A stretch of 64,000 nucleotides of DNA from Kitasatospora aureofaciens (GTDB taxonomy: Bacteria > Actinomycetota > Actinomycetes > Streptomycetales > Streptomycetaceae): the NCBI RefSeq assembly GCF_019192735.1, contig NZ_JAHTKP010000020.1, positions 1-64,000 on the forward strand, written 5' to 3'. Positions 41,718 through 50,848 of this stretch are shown here, piece after piece. Under the pieces are notes generated by a model, which was not told the origin of the DNA, made no database searches, and was given only the letters and a program-made list of their open reading frames with translations. The translations under genes and the position numbers were made by a program. Within the stretch, counting starts at the first letter, position 1. Each line of letters opens with the position of its first letter.

Positions 41718-42950
41718 TCAGCCGCTGAAGGTGCCGGTCTTGTCCACGGCCCACTTGCCGTCCTTGACGGTGTAGACGGTGAGCTGCTTGTTGGTGGTGT
41801 CGCCGAACTCGTCGAAGGAGACCTTGCCGGTCACGCCGTCGAAGGAGATCTTCTGGACGGCGTCGACGACGGCGGCGCGGGCGTTGGAGGGGAGCTTGCC
41901 GTTGTTGGCGGTGACGACGCTCTTGACGGCCTCGATGATGGCCCAGCCGCTGTCGTAGGAGTAGCCGCCGTAGGTCTCGTAGGGGTCCTTGTAGCCGGCG
42001 GCCTTGTAGTCGGCGATGAACTTGGCGGCGGTGGGGAGCTGTTCGACGGGGCCGCCGACGGCGGTGGCGAGGTCGCCGGCGCTCTTGGGGTTGAGCTTGA
42101 TGAAGTCGGCGCTCTGCATGCCGTCGCCGCCCATGAGGGGGATGTTGGCGCCGGCTTCCTTGAGCTGGAGGGAGAGCGGGCCTGCGGCGGGGTACTCGCC
42201 GCCGTAGTAGACGGCTTCGGCGCCGGAGCTCTTGACCTTGGTGACGATGGCGGAGAAGTCGCGGTCGTCGGGGTTGACGTGCTCCTCGCCGACGATGGTG
42301 CCGCCCTGCTTGGTGAACTCGGCCTTGAAGGTGGCGGCGAGGCCGGCGCCGTAGGTCTTCTGGTCGTCGATGAGGAAGACCTTGGACTTCTTGGCGTCCT
42401 TGGCGAGGTACTGGGCGGCGAAGGGGCCCTGGACGGCGTCGGTGGTGGCGGTGCGGAAGTAGGTCTTGAAGGGGCGCTTCTTCTCGCCGGTGACCCACTT
42501 CTCGCCCTGGCTGAGGGCGACGCCGGTGTTGGCGGGGGAGATCTCGACGAGGTTGGCGTCGTTGAAGATCTGCTGCATCGACTGGGCGACGCTGGAGTTG
42601 AGGGGGCCGACGACGCCGAGGACGCTGTTGTCGGCGACCAGCTGGGTGGCGTTCTGCTGGCCGGGGCCGGGCTTGGCGGTGTCGTCGAGGGCCTTGATCT
42701 GGAACTTGACGCCGGGGACCTCGTTCGCTTCGTTGGCCTTCTTGACCGCGAGCTCGACGGAGTTGCGGATGCCGATGCCGATGGCGGAGAGGTCGCCGGT
42801 GAGCGGGGCGTCGATACCGATGGTGACGGTGGTGGCGGAGCCGCCGCCGTTGCCCCCGTCGCTGGACTTCCCTCCGCGGGAGCCGCAGGCGCTGAGGCTG
42901 AGGGCGCCGATCACGGCAATGCTCACGACAATTGCAGAACGATGACGCAC
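41718..42950 (-). CDS. livK: Branched-chain amino acid binding lipoprotein
   Basis: 410 residues, ATG 42950. Lipoprotein signal with lipobox LSAC (Cys22) and a Gly/Ser linker. The Peripla_BP_6 fold shows TVTIGIDAPLTGDLSAIGIGIRNSVELAVKKANE, VVGPLNSSVAQSMQQIFNDANL, YFRTATTDAVQGPFAAQYLAKD, IDDQKTYGAGLAATF and GGDGMQSADFIK. Highly expressed codon choice. Downstream of its stop the end sequence TTCAGCGGCTGA recurs twice in diverged form (41690-41717 region). Confidence 0.95.
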   Translation of the reverse strand: MRHRSAIVVSIAVIGALSLSACGSRGGKSSDGGNGGGSATTVTIGIDAPLTGDLSAIGIGIRNSVELAVKKANEANEVPGVKFQIKALDDTAKPGPGQQNATQLVADNSVLGVVGPLNSSVAQSMQQIFNDANLVEISPANTGVALSQGEKWVTGEKKRPFKTYFRTATTDAVQGPFAAQYLAKDAKKSKVFLIDDQKTYGAGLAATFKAEFTKQGGTIVGEEHVNPDDRDFSAIVTKVKSSGAEAVYYGGEYPAAGPLSLQLKEAGANIPLMGGDGMQSADFIKLNPKSAGDLATAVGGPVEQLPTAAKFIADYKAAGYKDPYETYGGYSYDSGWAIIEAVKSVVTANNGKLPSNARAAVVDAVQKISFDGVTGKVSFDEFGDTTNKQLTVYTVKDGKWAVDKTGTFSG

Positions 42951-43367
42951 GAGGGTCCCCTTCGGTTCAGGAAGGCGCCGCGCCTGAGTGGCGGGAGCCG
43001 GGGTGCGCGGTGGGCCTGGCCCAATCCGGTGGCGCGGTGACTGGCCGTGACTCTAGATGCCGTGGGGCGGCTCGGGCAGTGGTGTGGCGAGGCTGTGATT
43101 CTCTTGTTATGAGCACACGTAGCAGTTGTCTCAGCATGTGGTCGTTTCGGCTCGACCGATCCGGCGCTGCCGGGTGTCTACTCGCTGGTAGGGCGATGTA
43201 AGGGCCAGAAATGTGGGTTGCTGCTGGACTCGCCGATAATCGGACTCTCGCGTCCGGTGTGCAGGGAACGGGCGTACTCGTCCGAATTCCGGACAGCGGA
43301 CGCTTGCGAAAGGGCCCCGGGGTGCCTGCGGGCTCCGGAGCTGTCGACATGCTTGGATTTCCTAGTT

Positions 43368-43383
43368 GTTACACAGCGTTACA
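43368..43383. promoter_or_regulatory. Direct hexamer repeats one helical turn apart, upstream of livK
   Basis: GTTACA at 43368-43373 and 43378-43383, 10 bases apart, in the 585-base gap between the thioesterase and livK. Such spacing suits a regulator binding one DNA face. The rest of the gap contains only short unsupported frames. Confidence 0.3.
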
Positions 43384-43535
43384 AGCGGGGGAGGGCTCCC
43401 ACCCGCGTCCGGACATGCCGCCGCCCCCTTGTCCGGACCAACGCCTGCCCAGGGCGGCGGAAGGTCAAACAGGGGGGCGGCAAGGGGACTTGATGTTGTA
43501 TTGACCGCAACCGGCGGCGGCCGACGGGCCGTTAG

Positions 43536-44000
43536 TCAGAGGTCGCGCAGCATGCAGGTCAGCCGGCAGCTGGTCACCCGCTTGCCGGTGTCGTCGGTGA
43601 TCGCGATCTCGTACGTGGCGGCGGTGCGCCCCTTGAACACGGCGGTCGCGACGCCGGTGACGAGTCCGGAGGTGGCCGAGCGGTGGTGGGTGGCGTTGAG
43701 GTCCACGCCGACCGCGTACCGGCCGGGGCCGGCGTGCAGCATCGCGCCGATCGAGCCCAGCGTCTCGGCCAGGGCCGCTGACGCGCCGCCGTGCAGCAGG
43801 CCGTACGGCTGCTGGTTGCCATCGACCGGCATGGTACCGACCACCCGGTCGCCGGAGGCCTCGACGATCCGGATGCCGAGCTTCTCGCCGAGGTGGCCGC
43901 CGGAGAAGGTCTCCGGGCTGACGCCGAGCTTGGCGAAGTGGTCCAGCACGTCCTGCGGGACCTTCAGGACGGGGGCCGCGTCGGGGGCCGCGTCGGTCAT
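43536..44000 (-). CDS. PaaI-family hotdog-fold thioesterase
   Basis: 154 residues, ATG 44000. The hotdog core shows RVVGTMPVDGNQQPYGLLHGGASAALAETLGSIGA, with the HGG block and following acidic residue that form the thioesterase site, then GVDLNATHHRSATSGLVTGVATAVFKGRTAATYEIAITDDTGKRV. Likely hydrolyses an acyl-CoA (phenylacetyl- or hydroxybenzoyl-type). Divergent from polA. Confidence 0.9.
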   Translation of the reverse strand: MTDAAPDAAPVLKVPQDVLDHFAKLGVSPETFSGGHLGEKLGIRIVEASGDRVVGTMPVDGNQQPYGLLHGGASAALAETLGSIGAMLHAGPGRYAVGVDLNATHHRSATSGLVTGVATAVFKGRTAATYEIAITDDTGKRVTSCRLTCMLRDL

Positions 44001-44233
44001 GGGGGAACTCCTGCCGCTCGGGGGTCACATATCGTGCTGCCTGTGATCGTACGACCGTCCTACTCCGCGGTAGTGATCGCGTTCGGGGGGCTGGCGTGGC
44101 GGCCCGGCGGCGCGCCCCCGCCCCTCGCGCCCGCGCCCTGCCCGCGCGGCCCCCCTTCGCCGCCGCCCCTTTTGTCGGTGCCGGGCCATAGGATCGGTGG
44201 CCGGTAGTGGAATCGGCAGGAACGGACGTTGAC

Positions 44234-46987
44234 GTGGCTACGCAGAGTACGGACAAGGACGCGACGGGTGGCGGCAGGGCCGGCCCGCGGCCCCGGCTGA
44301 TGCTCCTCGACGGGCACTCGATGGCCTACCGGGCCTTCTACGCCCTGCCCGTGGAGAACTTCAACACCTCCACCGGCCAGTCGACCAACGCGGTGTACGG
44401 CTTCGCCTCGATGCTCGCCAACACCGTCCGGGACGAGCAGCCCACCCACATCGCGGTCGCCTTCGACCTCTCCCGCCAGACCTTCCGCTCCGTCGAGTTC
44501 CCCGACTACAAGGCCAACCGGGCCAAGTCGCCGGACGAGTTCCGCAGCCAGATCGGCCTGATCGGTGAACTGCTCGACGCGATGAACGTCCCGCGGCTGA
44601 CCGTCGAGGGCTTCGAGGCCGACGACATCATCGCCACCCTGGCCACCGCCGCCGAGGCGGCCGGCTTCGACGTCGACATCGTCACCGGCGACCGGGACTC
44701 GCTCCAACTGGTCACCGAGCACGTCACCGTCCTCTACCCGACCAAGGGCGTCTCCGAACTCACCCGCTACACCCCGGAGAAGGTCGCCGAGAAGTACGGC
44801 GTCACCCCGCGCCAGTACCCGGACCTCGCCGCCCTGCGCGGCGACCCGTCGGACAACCTGCCCGGCATCCCCGGCGTCGGCGAGAAGACCGCCGCCAAGT
44901 GGGTCAACCAGTTCGGCTCCTTCGACGAACTCGTCGCCCGCGCCGACGAGGTGAAGGGCAAGATCGGCGAGAAGCTGCGCGAGCACCTCGACTCCGTCAA
45001 GCGCAACCGCGTCCTCACCGAGCTCGTCCGCGACGTCGAACTCCCGCTCGGCGTGGCCGACCTGGCCCGCGCGCCGTTCGACAAGGAGGCCGTCGGCACC
45101 CTGATGGAGTCGCTGGAGTTCCGCAACGCCAACTTCCGCGACCGCGTCTTCGGCATCGACCCGGCCGCCGGCGAGGAGGCCGCCGAGGCCGAACTCGCCC
45201 CCGGCGTCGACGTGGACGGCGAACTGCTCACCGACCCGGGCACCCTCGCCGCCTGGCTGCGCGAGCACGCCTCCGACGGCAAGACCACCGTCGCCCTCGC
45301 CGCCGTCTACCAGTGGGCCCTCGGCGCCGGCGAGGTCACCGAAGTGGCGCTGGCCGCCGGAGAGTCGGCCGCCTGGTTCGACCCGGCGCAGCTCGCCGAG
45401 GAGGACGAGCGCGCCTTCGCCGCCTGGCTCGCCGACCCCGCCGCCCCCAAGGCCCTGCACATCGCCAAGCAGGTCATGCGCGCCTTCGCCGAGCGCGGCT
45501 GGACCATCGAGGGCGTCGTCGCCGACACCGCCCTCGCCGCCTACCTGGAGAAGCCCGGCCGCCGCACCTTCACCCTGGAGGTGCTCGCCGAGGAGTACCT
45601 GGCCCGCTCGCTCACCCCGGCCCCCGCCACCGAGAGCGGCCAGCTCGCCTTCGACGCCCCCGAGGAAGACCCGGCCGCCGGCGCCCAGGCGCTCATGCTC
45701 CAGGCCCGCGCCGTCCTCGACCTCGCCGCGCTCTTCGACACCCGCCTCGCCGAGGTCGGCGCCACCGAGCTGATGCGCGACATGGAGCTGCCGATCGCCG
45801 CGCTGCTCGCCCGCATGGAGCGCTACGGCATCGCCGCCGACCGCCCCTGGCTCACCAGCCTGGAGAACCAGTTCGCCGCCGAGATCCAGCGCGTGGTCGA
45901 GGAGGCGCACGCCGCCGCCGGGCACGAGTTCAACCTCGGCTCGCCCAAGCAGCTCCAGGAGATCCTCTTCGGCGAGCTCGCCCTCCCCAAGACCAAGAAG
46001 ATCAAGACCGGCTACACCACCGACGCCGACGCGCTCACCTGGCTCGCCACCCAGACCGACAACGAACTGCCGGTCATCCTGCTGCGCCACCGCGACCAGG
46101 CCAAGCTGCGCACCACCGTCGAGGGCCTGCTCAAGACCGTCTCGCCCAAGGGCCGCATCCACACCACCTTCAACCAGATGGTGGCCGCCACCGGCCGGCT
46201 CTCCTCGCAGGACCCGAACCTGCAGAACATCCCCGTCCGCACCGAGGAGGGCCGCGCCATCCGCCGCGCCTTCGTGGTCGGCGAGGGCTACGAGTCGCTG
46301 CTCACCGCCGACTACTCGCAGATCGAACTGCGCATCATGGCGCACCTCTCCGAGGACGAGGCGCTGATCGAGGCCTTCGCCTCCGGCGAGGACCTGCACA
46401 CCACCGTCGCCTCCCAGGTCTTCGAGGTCCCGGGCACCGCGGTGGACGCCGAGATGCGCCGCAAGATCAAGGCCATGTCCTACGGCCTCGCCTACGGCCT
46501 GTCCGCGTACGGGCTCGCACAGCAGCTCGGCATCAAGCCGGCCGAGGCGCAGGGCCTGATGGACACCTACTTCGAGCGCTTCGGCGGCGTGCGCGACTAC
46601 CTGCGCCGGGTCGTCGACGAGGCCCGCGCCACCGGCTACACCGAGACCCTGCTCGGCCGCCGCCGCTACCTGCCGGACCTCAACAGCGACAACCGCCAGC
46701 GCCGCGAGATGGCCGAGCGGATGGCCCTCAACGCCCCGATCCAGGGCTCGGCTGCCGACATCGTCAAGATCGCCATGCTCCGGGTGGACGAGGCGCTGCG
46801 CGCGGCCGGCCTCACCTCCCGGATGCTGCTCCAGGTGCACGACGAAATCGTGCTGGAGCTGGCCCCGGGCGAGTGCGAGCGGGTCGAGGCGATCGTCCGC
46901 GAGCAGATGGCCGGCGCCTACCCGCTGCGCGCCCCGCTCGACGTCTCCGTCGGCATCGGCGCCAACTGGGAGGCGGCGGCGCACTGA
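44234..46987 (+). CDS. polA: DNA polymerase I
   Basis: 917 residues from GTG 44234 (GGAACGG upstream; GTG 44207 is an alternative). N-terminal 5'-3' exonuclease (LMLLDGHSMAYRAFYALP, FDLSRQTFRS, GFEADDIIATLA, IVTGDRDSLQLV, GDPSDNLPGIPGVGEKTA) to ~residue 300. The middle 3'-5' exonuclease-like domain lacks the catalytic acids, as usual in actinobacteria. The polymerase domain has motif A LTADYSQIELRIMAH, O-helix region MRRKIKAMSYGLAYG and motif C LLQVHDEIVLE. Roles are Okazaki-fragment processing and repair. Confidence 0.96.
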   Translation: MATQSTDKDATGGGRAGPRPRLMLLDGHSMAYRAFYALPVENFNTSTGQSTNAVYGFASMLANTVRDEQPTHIAVAFDLSRQTFRSVEFPDYKANRAKSPDEFRSQIGLIGELLDAMNVPRLTVEGFEADDIIATLATAAEAAGFDVDIVTGDRDSLQLVTEHVTVLYPTKGVSELTRYTPEKVAEKYGVTPRQYPDLAALRGDPSDNLPGIPGVGEKTAAKWVNQFGSFDELVARADEVKGKIGEKLREHLDSVKRNRVLTELVRDVELPLGVADLARAPFDKEAVGTLMESLEFRNANFRDRVFGIDPAAGEEAAEAELAPGVDVDGELLTDPGTLAAWLREHASDGKTTVALAAVYQWALGAGEVTEVALAAGESAAWFDPAQLAEEDERAFAAWLADPAAPKALHIAKQVMRAFAERGWTIEGVVADTALAAYLEKPGRRTFTLEVLAEEYLARSLTPAPATESGQLAFDAPEEDPAAGAQALMLQARAVLDLAALFDTRLAEVGATELMRDMELPIAALLARMERYGIAADRPWLTSLENQFAAEIQRVVEEAHAAAGHEFNLGSPKQLQEILFGELALPKTKKIKTGYTTDADALTWLATQTDNELPVILLRHRDQAKLRTTVEGLLKTVSPKGRIHTTFNQMVAATGRLSSQDPNLQNIPVRTEEGRAIRRAFVVGEGYESLLTADYSQIELRIMAHLSEDEALIEAFASGEDLHTTVASQVFEVPGTAVDAEMRRKIKAMSYGLAYGLSAYGLAQQLGIKPAEAQGLMDTYFERFGGVRDYLRRVVDEARATGYTETLLGRRRYLPDLNSDNRQRREMAERMALNAPIQGSAADIVKIAMLRVDEALRAAGLTSRMLLQVHDEIVLELAPGECERVEAIVREQMAGAYPLRAPLDVSVGIGANWEAAAH

Positions 46988-46996
46988 CGCGCTTTC

Positions 46997-47031
46997 GGTG
47001 GGCCCGGGCACGTGCAGTGTCCGGGCCCACC
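46997..47031. terminator. Terminator after polA
   Basis: GGTGGGCCCGG pairs with CCGGGCCCACC (11 bp, with extra pairing in the loop) 9 bases after the stop, between convergent genes. Confidence 0.8.
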
Positions 47032-47069
47032 GCACGCGCTGAACCCGGCGGCGTTGAACGGCCTCCTGC

Positions 47070-47612
47070 CTACGGCTGGGCCGAGGAGCGGGAGCGGCCC
47101 CGGAAGTCCGGGTAGCCCAGGATGAGGAGCTTCTCGGACGGGTTGAGGCCGTAGGGGACCACCTTGCCGGTGGGCTCGAAGCCGAGCCGCCGGTAGAACG
47201 CCAGCCCCCGCCCGTTGCGCTCGTGCACGCCCAGGGTCAACCACCGTACGTCGGTACTGACTTGGGCGTGGCGGATGCCGGCCATCATCAGGTCGGCGGC
47301 GGGGCCGGCGGGCCCGCGGTGCTCGGGGGACACGTAGACCGAGTGGACGTGGACGTGATCCGGGACGTCCGGGAGGGGACCGACGCCGGCGATCCCGACC
47401 CAGTTCCCGGCTTCGTCGGCGGCGATGAAGGTGGCGGACTCCTCGGAGGAGGCCTCGACGGCGGCCTGCTGCTGCCAGACGTCGTCGGGGAGGGCGGCGG
47501 TGTCCTCGTAGGAGGAACTGAACGCTGTGGGCGAATCGCGCAGCGCCTCCAGCCTGATCGCCCGGAGTTCCCGGTACTCCGTGCTCGTCATCCGACGTAT
47601 GAAGTAGTGCAT
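47070..47612 (-). CDS. GNAT N-acetyltransferase
   Basis: 180 residues from ATG 47612 (ATG 47642 would add ten). GNAT motifs: YRELRAIRLEALRDSPTAF at the N-terminus, NWVGIAGVGPLPDVPDHVHVHSVYVSPEHRGPAGPAADLM (beta4-helix3 with the acetyl-CoA pyrophosphate loop RGPAGP), and LGVHERNGRGLAFYRRLGFEPTGK. Likely acetylates a small amine or N-terminus. The last ordinary chromosomal gene before the damaged accessory region. Confidence 0.88.
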   Translation of the reverse strand: MHYFIRRMTSTEYRELRAIRLEALRDSPTAFSSSYEDTAALPDDVWQQQAAVEASSEESATFIAADEAGNWVGIAGVGPLPDVPDHVHVHSVYVSPEHRGPAGPAADLMMAGIRHAQVSTDVRWLTLGVHERNGRGLAFYRRLGFEPTGKVVPYGLNPSEKLLILGYPDFRGRSRSSAQP

Positions 47613-47694
47613 GGGTCCGACTTTCGCAGGTTCACGGTGCATCGTCGGGGGGAGATCCCGCTTCAGACCTGTTCGAAATGGAACGCCTTGATGA

Positions 47695-48174
47695 CTGTGC
47701 GGTGAGGGCGTCCTCGGCCTCGCGTGGTGTGGTCTCCCACTCCTTGGCGAGGGGGTCGGGGTCGTCGAAGTCGGGAGGGTAGAGGGAGATCACCCGAACC
47801 CCCTGGGGCCGCAGGCGCTTGGAGAGGATGTCGACGACCCTGCCTGGGCGTTCTTGGCCGCGTAGAAGGCGTCGTGCGCGTCCGACCGGTGGTGCCCCGC
47901 GGTTCCGCAGGCGGAGACCATGGTCACTACGTCCGGCTTGTCCGAGTTGAGCAGGCGGGGAGGAAGTTCTTCACGGTCAGGACGGTGCCGGTGGCACCGG
48001 AGGCGATTGTGTCGACGATGTCGGCATCGGAGGCGGAACCGAGCTCCGGGCCTTCGAGTAGCGGGAGCCGTTGTTGATCAACACGTCGATGTGGTCCGCG
48101 AGACGAATGGCCAAGGTGCGCCCGAAATCGCGGCCGGTAGCGGTGATGACCACCCGGTGGTCGTCGAATCTCAC
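47695..48174 (-). pseudogene. Broken short-chain dehydrogenase/reductase
   Basis: Minus-strand pieces of one SDR in different frames: VRFDDHRVVITATGRDFGRTLA (glycine-rich cofactor loop) and IDVLINNGSRY (the NNAG-like motif) near 48080-48174, DIVDTIASGATGTVLTVKNFLPA near 47960-48030, then VISLYPPDFDDPDPLAKEW and ETTPREAEDALTAQS near 47700-47790. At least two frameshifts and an internal deletion, including the catalytic Tyr-Lys region, are needed. It cannot make a working enzyme. Confidence 0.75.
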
Positions 48175-48230
48175 CTCCGAGGCGGGGTCTGCTGCGCAGG
48201 AAGTCGGACGGGTCGGCTTCCTGCGCGCGG

Positions 48231-48911
48231 GTGCGGGAGTTCCGGGGTGTCGATGACGGCCTCCGCCCGCCGCTACGATCGGCCCGGTTCGCTGCGCGAA
48301 GGGCGCGGCGCCGGGCGGGGGAGCGGGCGTTGGCCGAGGTGGACGAGGGCGCGGGGCAGTGGTTCCGGCGGCCCCGGTTGGTGATTCCGGCTGCCGCTGC
48401 GGTGGCGCTGCTGCTCGTCGGCGGGTCGGTGTGGGCGCTGTCCGGTGCGGACGGCGTGCCGCCGACGGCCGTGGCGACCGCGAGTGCGAGCCCGGCCGCT
48501 GTCCCGACTGCGACTGCGACTGCGATGGCCACGCCGACGCCGAGTCCGACCGAGGTGCCGCCGTCGCCTCAGCCGTCCGCGACGGAGACGGCCACGCCGA
48601 CGGCCGAGCCCACGAGCAGCGCCCCGGCCCCCGCCGCCAAGAAGCCGACGAGCACCCCGGCACACCCCAGGACGGCCGACACCCCCACCCCGAAGCCGAA
48701 GGCCCAGGACCCGAAGCCCCCGGCCGCGCAGGACCCCCACACCATCCCGCCCGTGCCCTGCACCGACTGCACGCAGCCGCAGCAACCCGACCCGTACCGA
48801 ACCTGCGCCCATGACCCGGCCGGCCGGGTCATCACGTGCAGCCCCACCCAAACCGGCATCCCGATCCTGCGCCCCCCGGCCCCGGCGTTCACGCCGGGCT
48901 CCGTGCACTGA
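48231..48911 (+). CDS. Thr/Pro/Ala-rich membrane-anchored hypothetical protein
   Basis: 226 residues, GTG 48231. A basic N-terminus (SARFAARRARRRAGERAL) precedes one membrane helix (LVIPAAAAVALLLVGGSVWAL, residues ~50-70). A long Ala/Thr/Pro/Ser linker follows (TATATAMATPTPSPTEVPP), then a short C-terminal domain with four cysteines (PPVPCTDCTQPQ, YRTCAHDPAGRVITC). No family recognised. It lies among decayed genes, so it may itself be a remnant. Confidence 0.5.
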   Translation: MREFRGVDDGLRPPLRSARFAARRARRRAGERALAEVDEGAGQWFRRPRLVIPAAAAVALLLVGGSVWALSGADGVPPTAVATASASPAAVPTATATAMATPTPSPTEVPPSPQPSATETATPTAEPTSSAPAPAAKKPTSTPAHPRTADTPTPKPKAQDPKPPAAQDPHTIPPVPCTDCTQPQQPDPYRTCAHDPAGRVITCSPTQTGIPILRPPAPAFTPGSVH

Positions 48912-48984
48912 GGCAGGAACCCGGCGTGGCCCGGGCAGCGGTTCGCGTCCGGGCGGCCACGGGATACCGGAAGGGCGAGGTATG

Positions 48985-49231
48985 TGGTGGATGGGGATCT
49001 GGGCTATGCCAGGCCTGGCGCTCGACGAGTGGCACCCTGGCGTCGTAGGCGCGGTACATGACGACGTTGACGTAGCGGGTTCTGCCAGATGTGTTACTCC
49101 ACCTCGGGGGCGACGACCGACCGTAGGAAAGAGGCTCTGCGTGAGCAGGAAGTAGTTGGGGGCGGGAGTGAACGGGCGAACGTGGTCAGGTCGTTGGCGC
49201 TGACGGTGGTCGGCAGGTCCTGGATGGTCAC
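48985..49231 (-). pseudogene. Fragment of a phage major capsid protein gene
   Basis: Reading minus from GTG 49231: TIQDLPTTVSANDLTTFARS, then after one frameshift PNYFLLTQSLFPTV, then after another RYVNVVMYRAYDARVPLVERQ. These blocks match, in order, the N-terminal third of a major capsid protein family found in actinobacterial prophages. The remainder is gone. Position directly after a decoration-protein gene supports the call. Confidence 0.6.
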
Positions 49232-49245
49232 AGCTCAGCCGCCGT

Positions 49246-49647
49246 TCAGATGCAGCGGATCAGCGGGCCAGCGCTGGTCGGCGTGACCTTGGCGGGGTCG
49301 ATGCCGCCGGGCGCCGTCGCGGCGCGCACGACGCCGAGCCACAGCATCGCGGCGGCGACCTTGGTCTGGCCGGGCGAGAACACGGCGTCGGCGAAGACCA
49401 GGCCGGCCAGCCGCTGGCGGCCGTCCGTCGCGGCCAAGTCGGACGCGGTGATCCGGGCGACGGGGACGCCGGACAGGACGCGGCTGTACGGCTGGATGGG
49501 GTCGGTGGACGCCTGGTAGTGAGTGCCGGCGGTGAACTTGGTGATGTCGAGGGTGATGGTCTCGGTGGAGTCGATGCCGTGCAGGGAGCCGAGCCGGCTG
49601 CGGTCGGCGGTGTACGACGCCGACGGGGAGATCGGCTGAACGGTCAA
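49246..49647 (-). CDS. Phage head decoration-like protein
   Basis: 133 residues from TTG 49647, preceded by a strong GAGGAGGGA site; no ATG or GTG fits. The protein (LTVQPISPSASYTADRSRLG, ITLDITKFTAGTHYQAS, GLVFADAVFSPGQTKVAAAMLWLGVVR, IDPAKVT) resembles capsid decoration/stabilisation proteins encoded just upstream of major capsid genes. The frame is intact, but the expected GLYG-type central region is altered (SRVLSGVPVARITASDLAAT), so it may be non-functional. Confidence 0.6.
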   Translation of the reverse strand: MTVQPISPSASYTADRSRLGSLHGIDSTETITLDITKFTAGTHYQASTDPIQPYSRVLSGVPVARITASDLAATDGRQRLAGLVFADAVFSPGQTKVAAAMLWLGVVRAATAPGGIDPAKVTPTSAGPLIRCI

Positions 49648-49763
49648 GGCGGTCCCTCCTCGGGGGTCGGGTGGGCGGTGGGCTTCGGGCACTCACCGCA
49701 CGGTGGTGCTGTCCACGCGCAAGAGGGGGCGTGGTCCCCCGGGGGTCCCGGGCTGCTGCCGGG

Positions 49764-50310
49764 TCAGCCGGCGGGCAGGAACCCGCGGTGGCGGGCCATG
49801 TCCAGGCCTGCGGAGCCGGGCGTGACGGGGGCCTGGCCGCGCGGCGGCGGCCCGCCGGCGGGCGATCCGCCCGGCGCGGGCGGCGGCGTACTGGGCGCGG
49901 CCAGGCCGAACAGCTCGGGGCGGCGCTCCTTGAGGACGGCGGCCGCGGCGTCGACGGCCTGCTCGTCGGCGTCGTCGGGAAGGTCGAGGAGCCGTTCGGC
50001 ATCGGCGAGGTCGTCGCCGTTGGCCCCCAGCCGGGCGAGTGCGGTCTGCCGGACGGCAGCACGCAGGCGCGCGAACGCCTCCGCCTCACGCTGTGCCGCT
50101 GCTCGCTCGCGCTGCTCGGCGGCGCTCAACCTCTGACAGCGAGGCCTGCTCAGCGGTGCGCTGCACCTCGACCCACGTGGACAGGGCGGAGGCGTCGGCG
50201 AAGCCCAGGTCGGCGACGGGCCACTTGACGGCGGCACGCTCCCCCTGGGACTTCTCTCGGGCGAGGAGACGACTCAGGCTGTCCTGGGTGATGAGGGTAC
50301 TGCCGGAGTC
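49764..50310 (-). pseudogene. Phage scaffolding protein gene, frameshifted
   Basis: Minus strand: TQDSLSRLLAREKSQGERAA, then VKWPVADLGFADASALSTWVEVQRTAEQASLSEVER in one frame near 50130-50310. It continues after a frameshift as LSAAEQRERAAAQREAEAFARLR, then GDDLADAERLLDLPDDADEQAVDAAAAVLKERRPELFG and a Pro/Gly tail ending GLDMARHRGF. The Glu/Arg/Ala coiled coil and the ERRPELFG end are characteristic of scaffold proteins beside actinophage capsid genes. Gene order scaffold-decoration-capsid is preserved. Confidence 0.65.
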
Positions 50311-50497
50311 CGGCGTGGGCGAGGCGGGCGGCTGGCCCGCCGGGTCGGCCGCGGGCGGTCACGGTACGGAACCTCCGGAGCAGCGCCCCCGCGCCGATGA
50401 TCAGTGTAGCCGCGGGTAGTGTCCGTCCGGCTTTCGACCAGGGCCACATCCGTGCCGTGGTGGACCAGGACCCTGCTCCTCCGCAGGACCAGCCCAC

Positions 50498-50737
50498 TGC
50501 AATCCGGTTCCGGGATCTTCGGCGTACCACCGCGACCCTGCTCTCGAAAAGGACGTCAAGGAACTCCTCGGCCGCGCTCGCATCGGCGCCACCGTGACGG
50601 TGTACGCCCACGTCCGGCTCCGCCTCCAACGCGACGCCATCGACCTGCTCGGACACGCTCTCAGCAATCTCACCGAGACCACGATCAAGCCCGACAACGG
50701 CAACGACCCACCACCTCGTGCCGCACTCGTCCGCTGA
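50498..50737 (+). pseudogene. 3' remnant of a tyrosine integrase (copy 1)
   Basis: Pieces IRFRDLRRTTATLLSK and, in another frame, KDVKELLGRARIGATVTVYAHVRLRLQRDAIDLLG followed by NDPPPRAALVR and a stop. They match the C-terminal part of a phage-type integrase (HxLR box altered to RDLRR; LGHxxI...T.VYAHV with the Tyr). One frameshift and a deletion. It is homologous to the copy at 60.2-60.5 kb, including the following hairpin. Confidence 0.75.
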
Positions 50738-50761
50738 CGTTGCGGTCAACTACTGCCGTCA
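50723..50761 (+). repeat. Long direct repeat, left copy (right copy at 60462-60500)
   Basis: GCACTCGTCCGCTGACGTTG and then GTCAACTACTGCCGTCA recur at both places with one or two changes, straddling the integrase stop codon. The homology goes on into the hairpins. The two copies are ~9.74 kb apart in the same orientation. Confidence 0.8.
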
Positions 50762-50764
50762 GAC

Positions 50765-50809
50765 GCTCCAGAGGTCCCACCGGAATAGCTCCGGTGGGAC
50801 CTCTGGAGC
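50765..50809. terminator. 19-bp hairpin after integrase remnant 1
   Basis: GCTCCAGAGGTCCCACCGG pairs perfectly with its complement across a 7-base loop. It lies between convergent frames and is related to the hairpin at 60508. Confidence 0.85.
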
Positions 50810-50848
50810 GCCCCTATGCATATTTCATTCTATATAAGTCGCCTGAGC

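Noticed and set aside
43211-44046. Plus-strand frames in the livK-thioesterase gap
   Set aside because: No ribosome site, no domain, overlapping frames of similar composition; partly antisense to the thioesterase.
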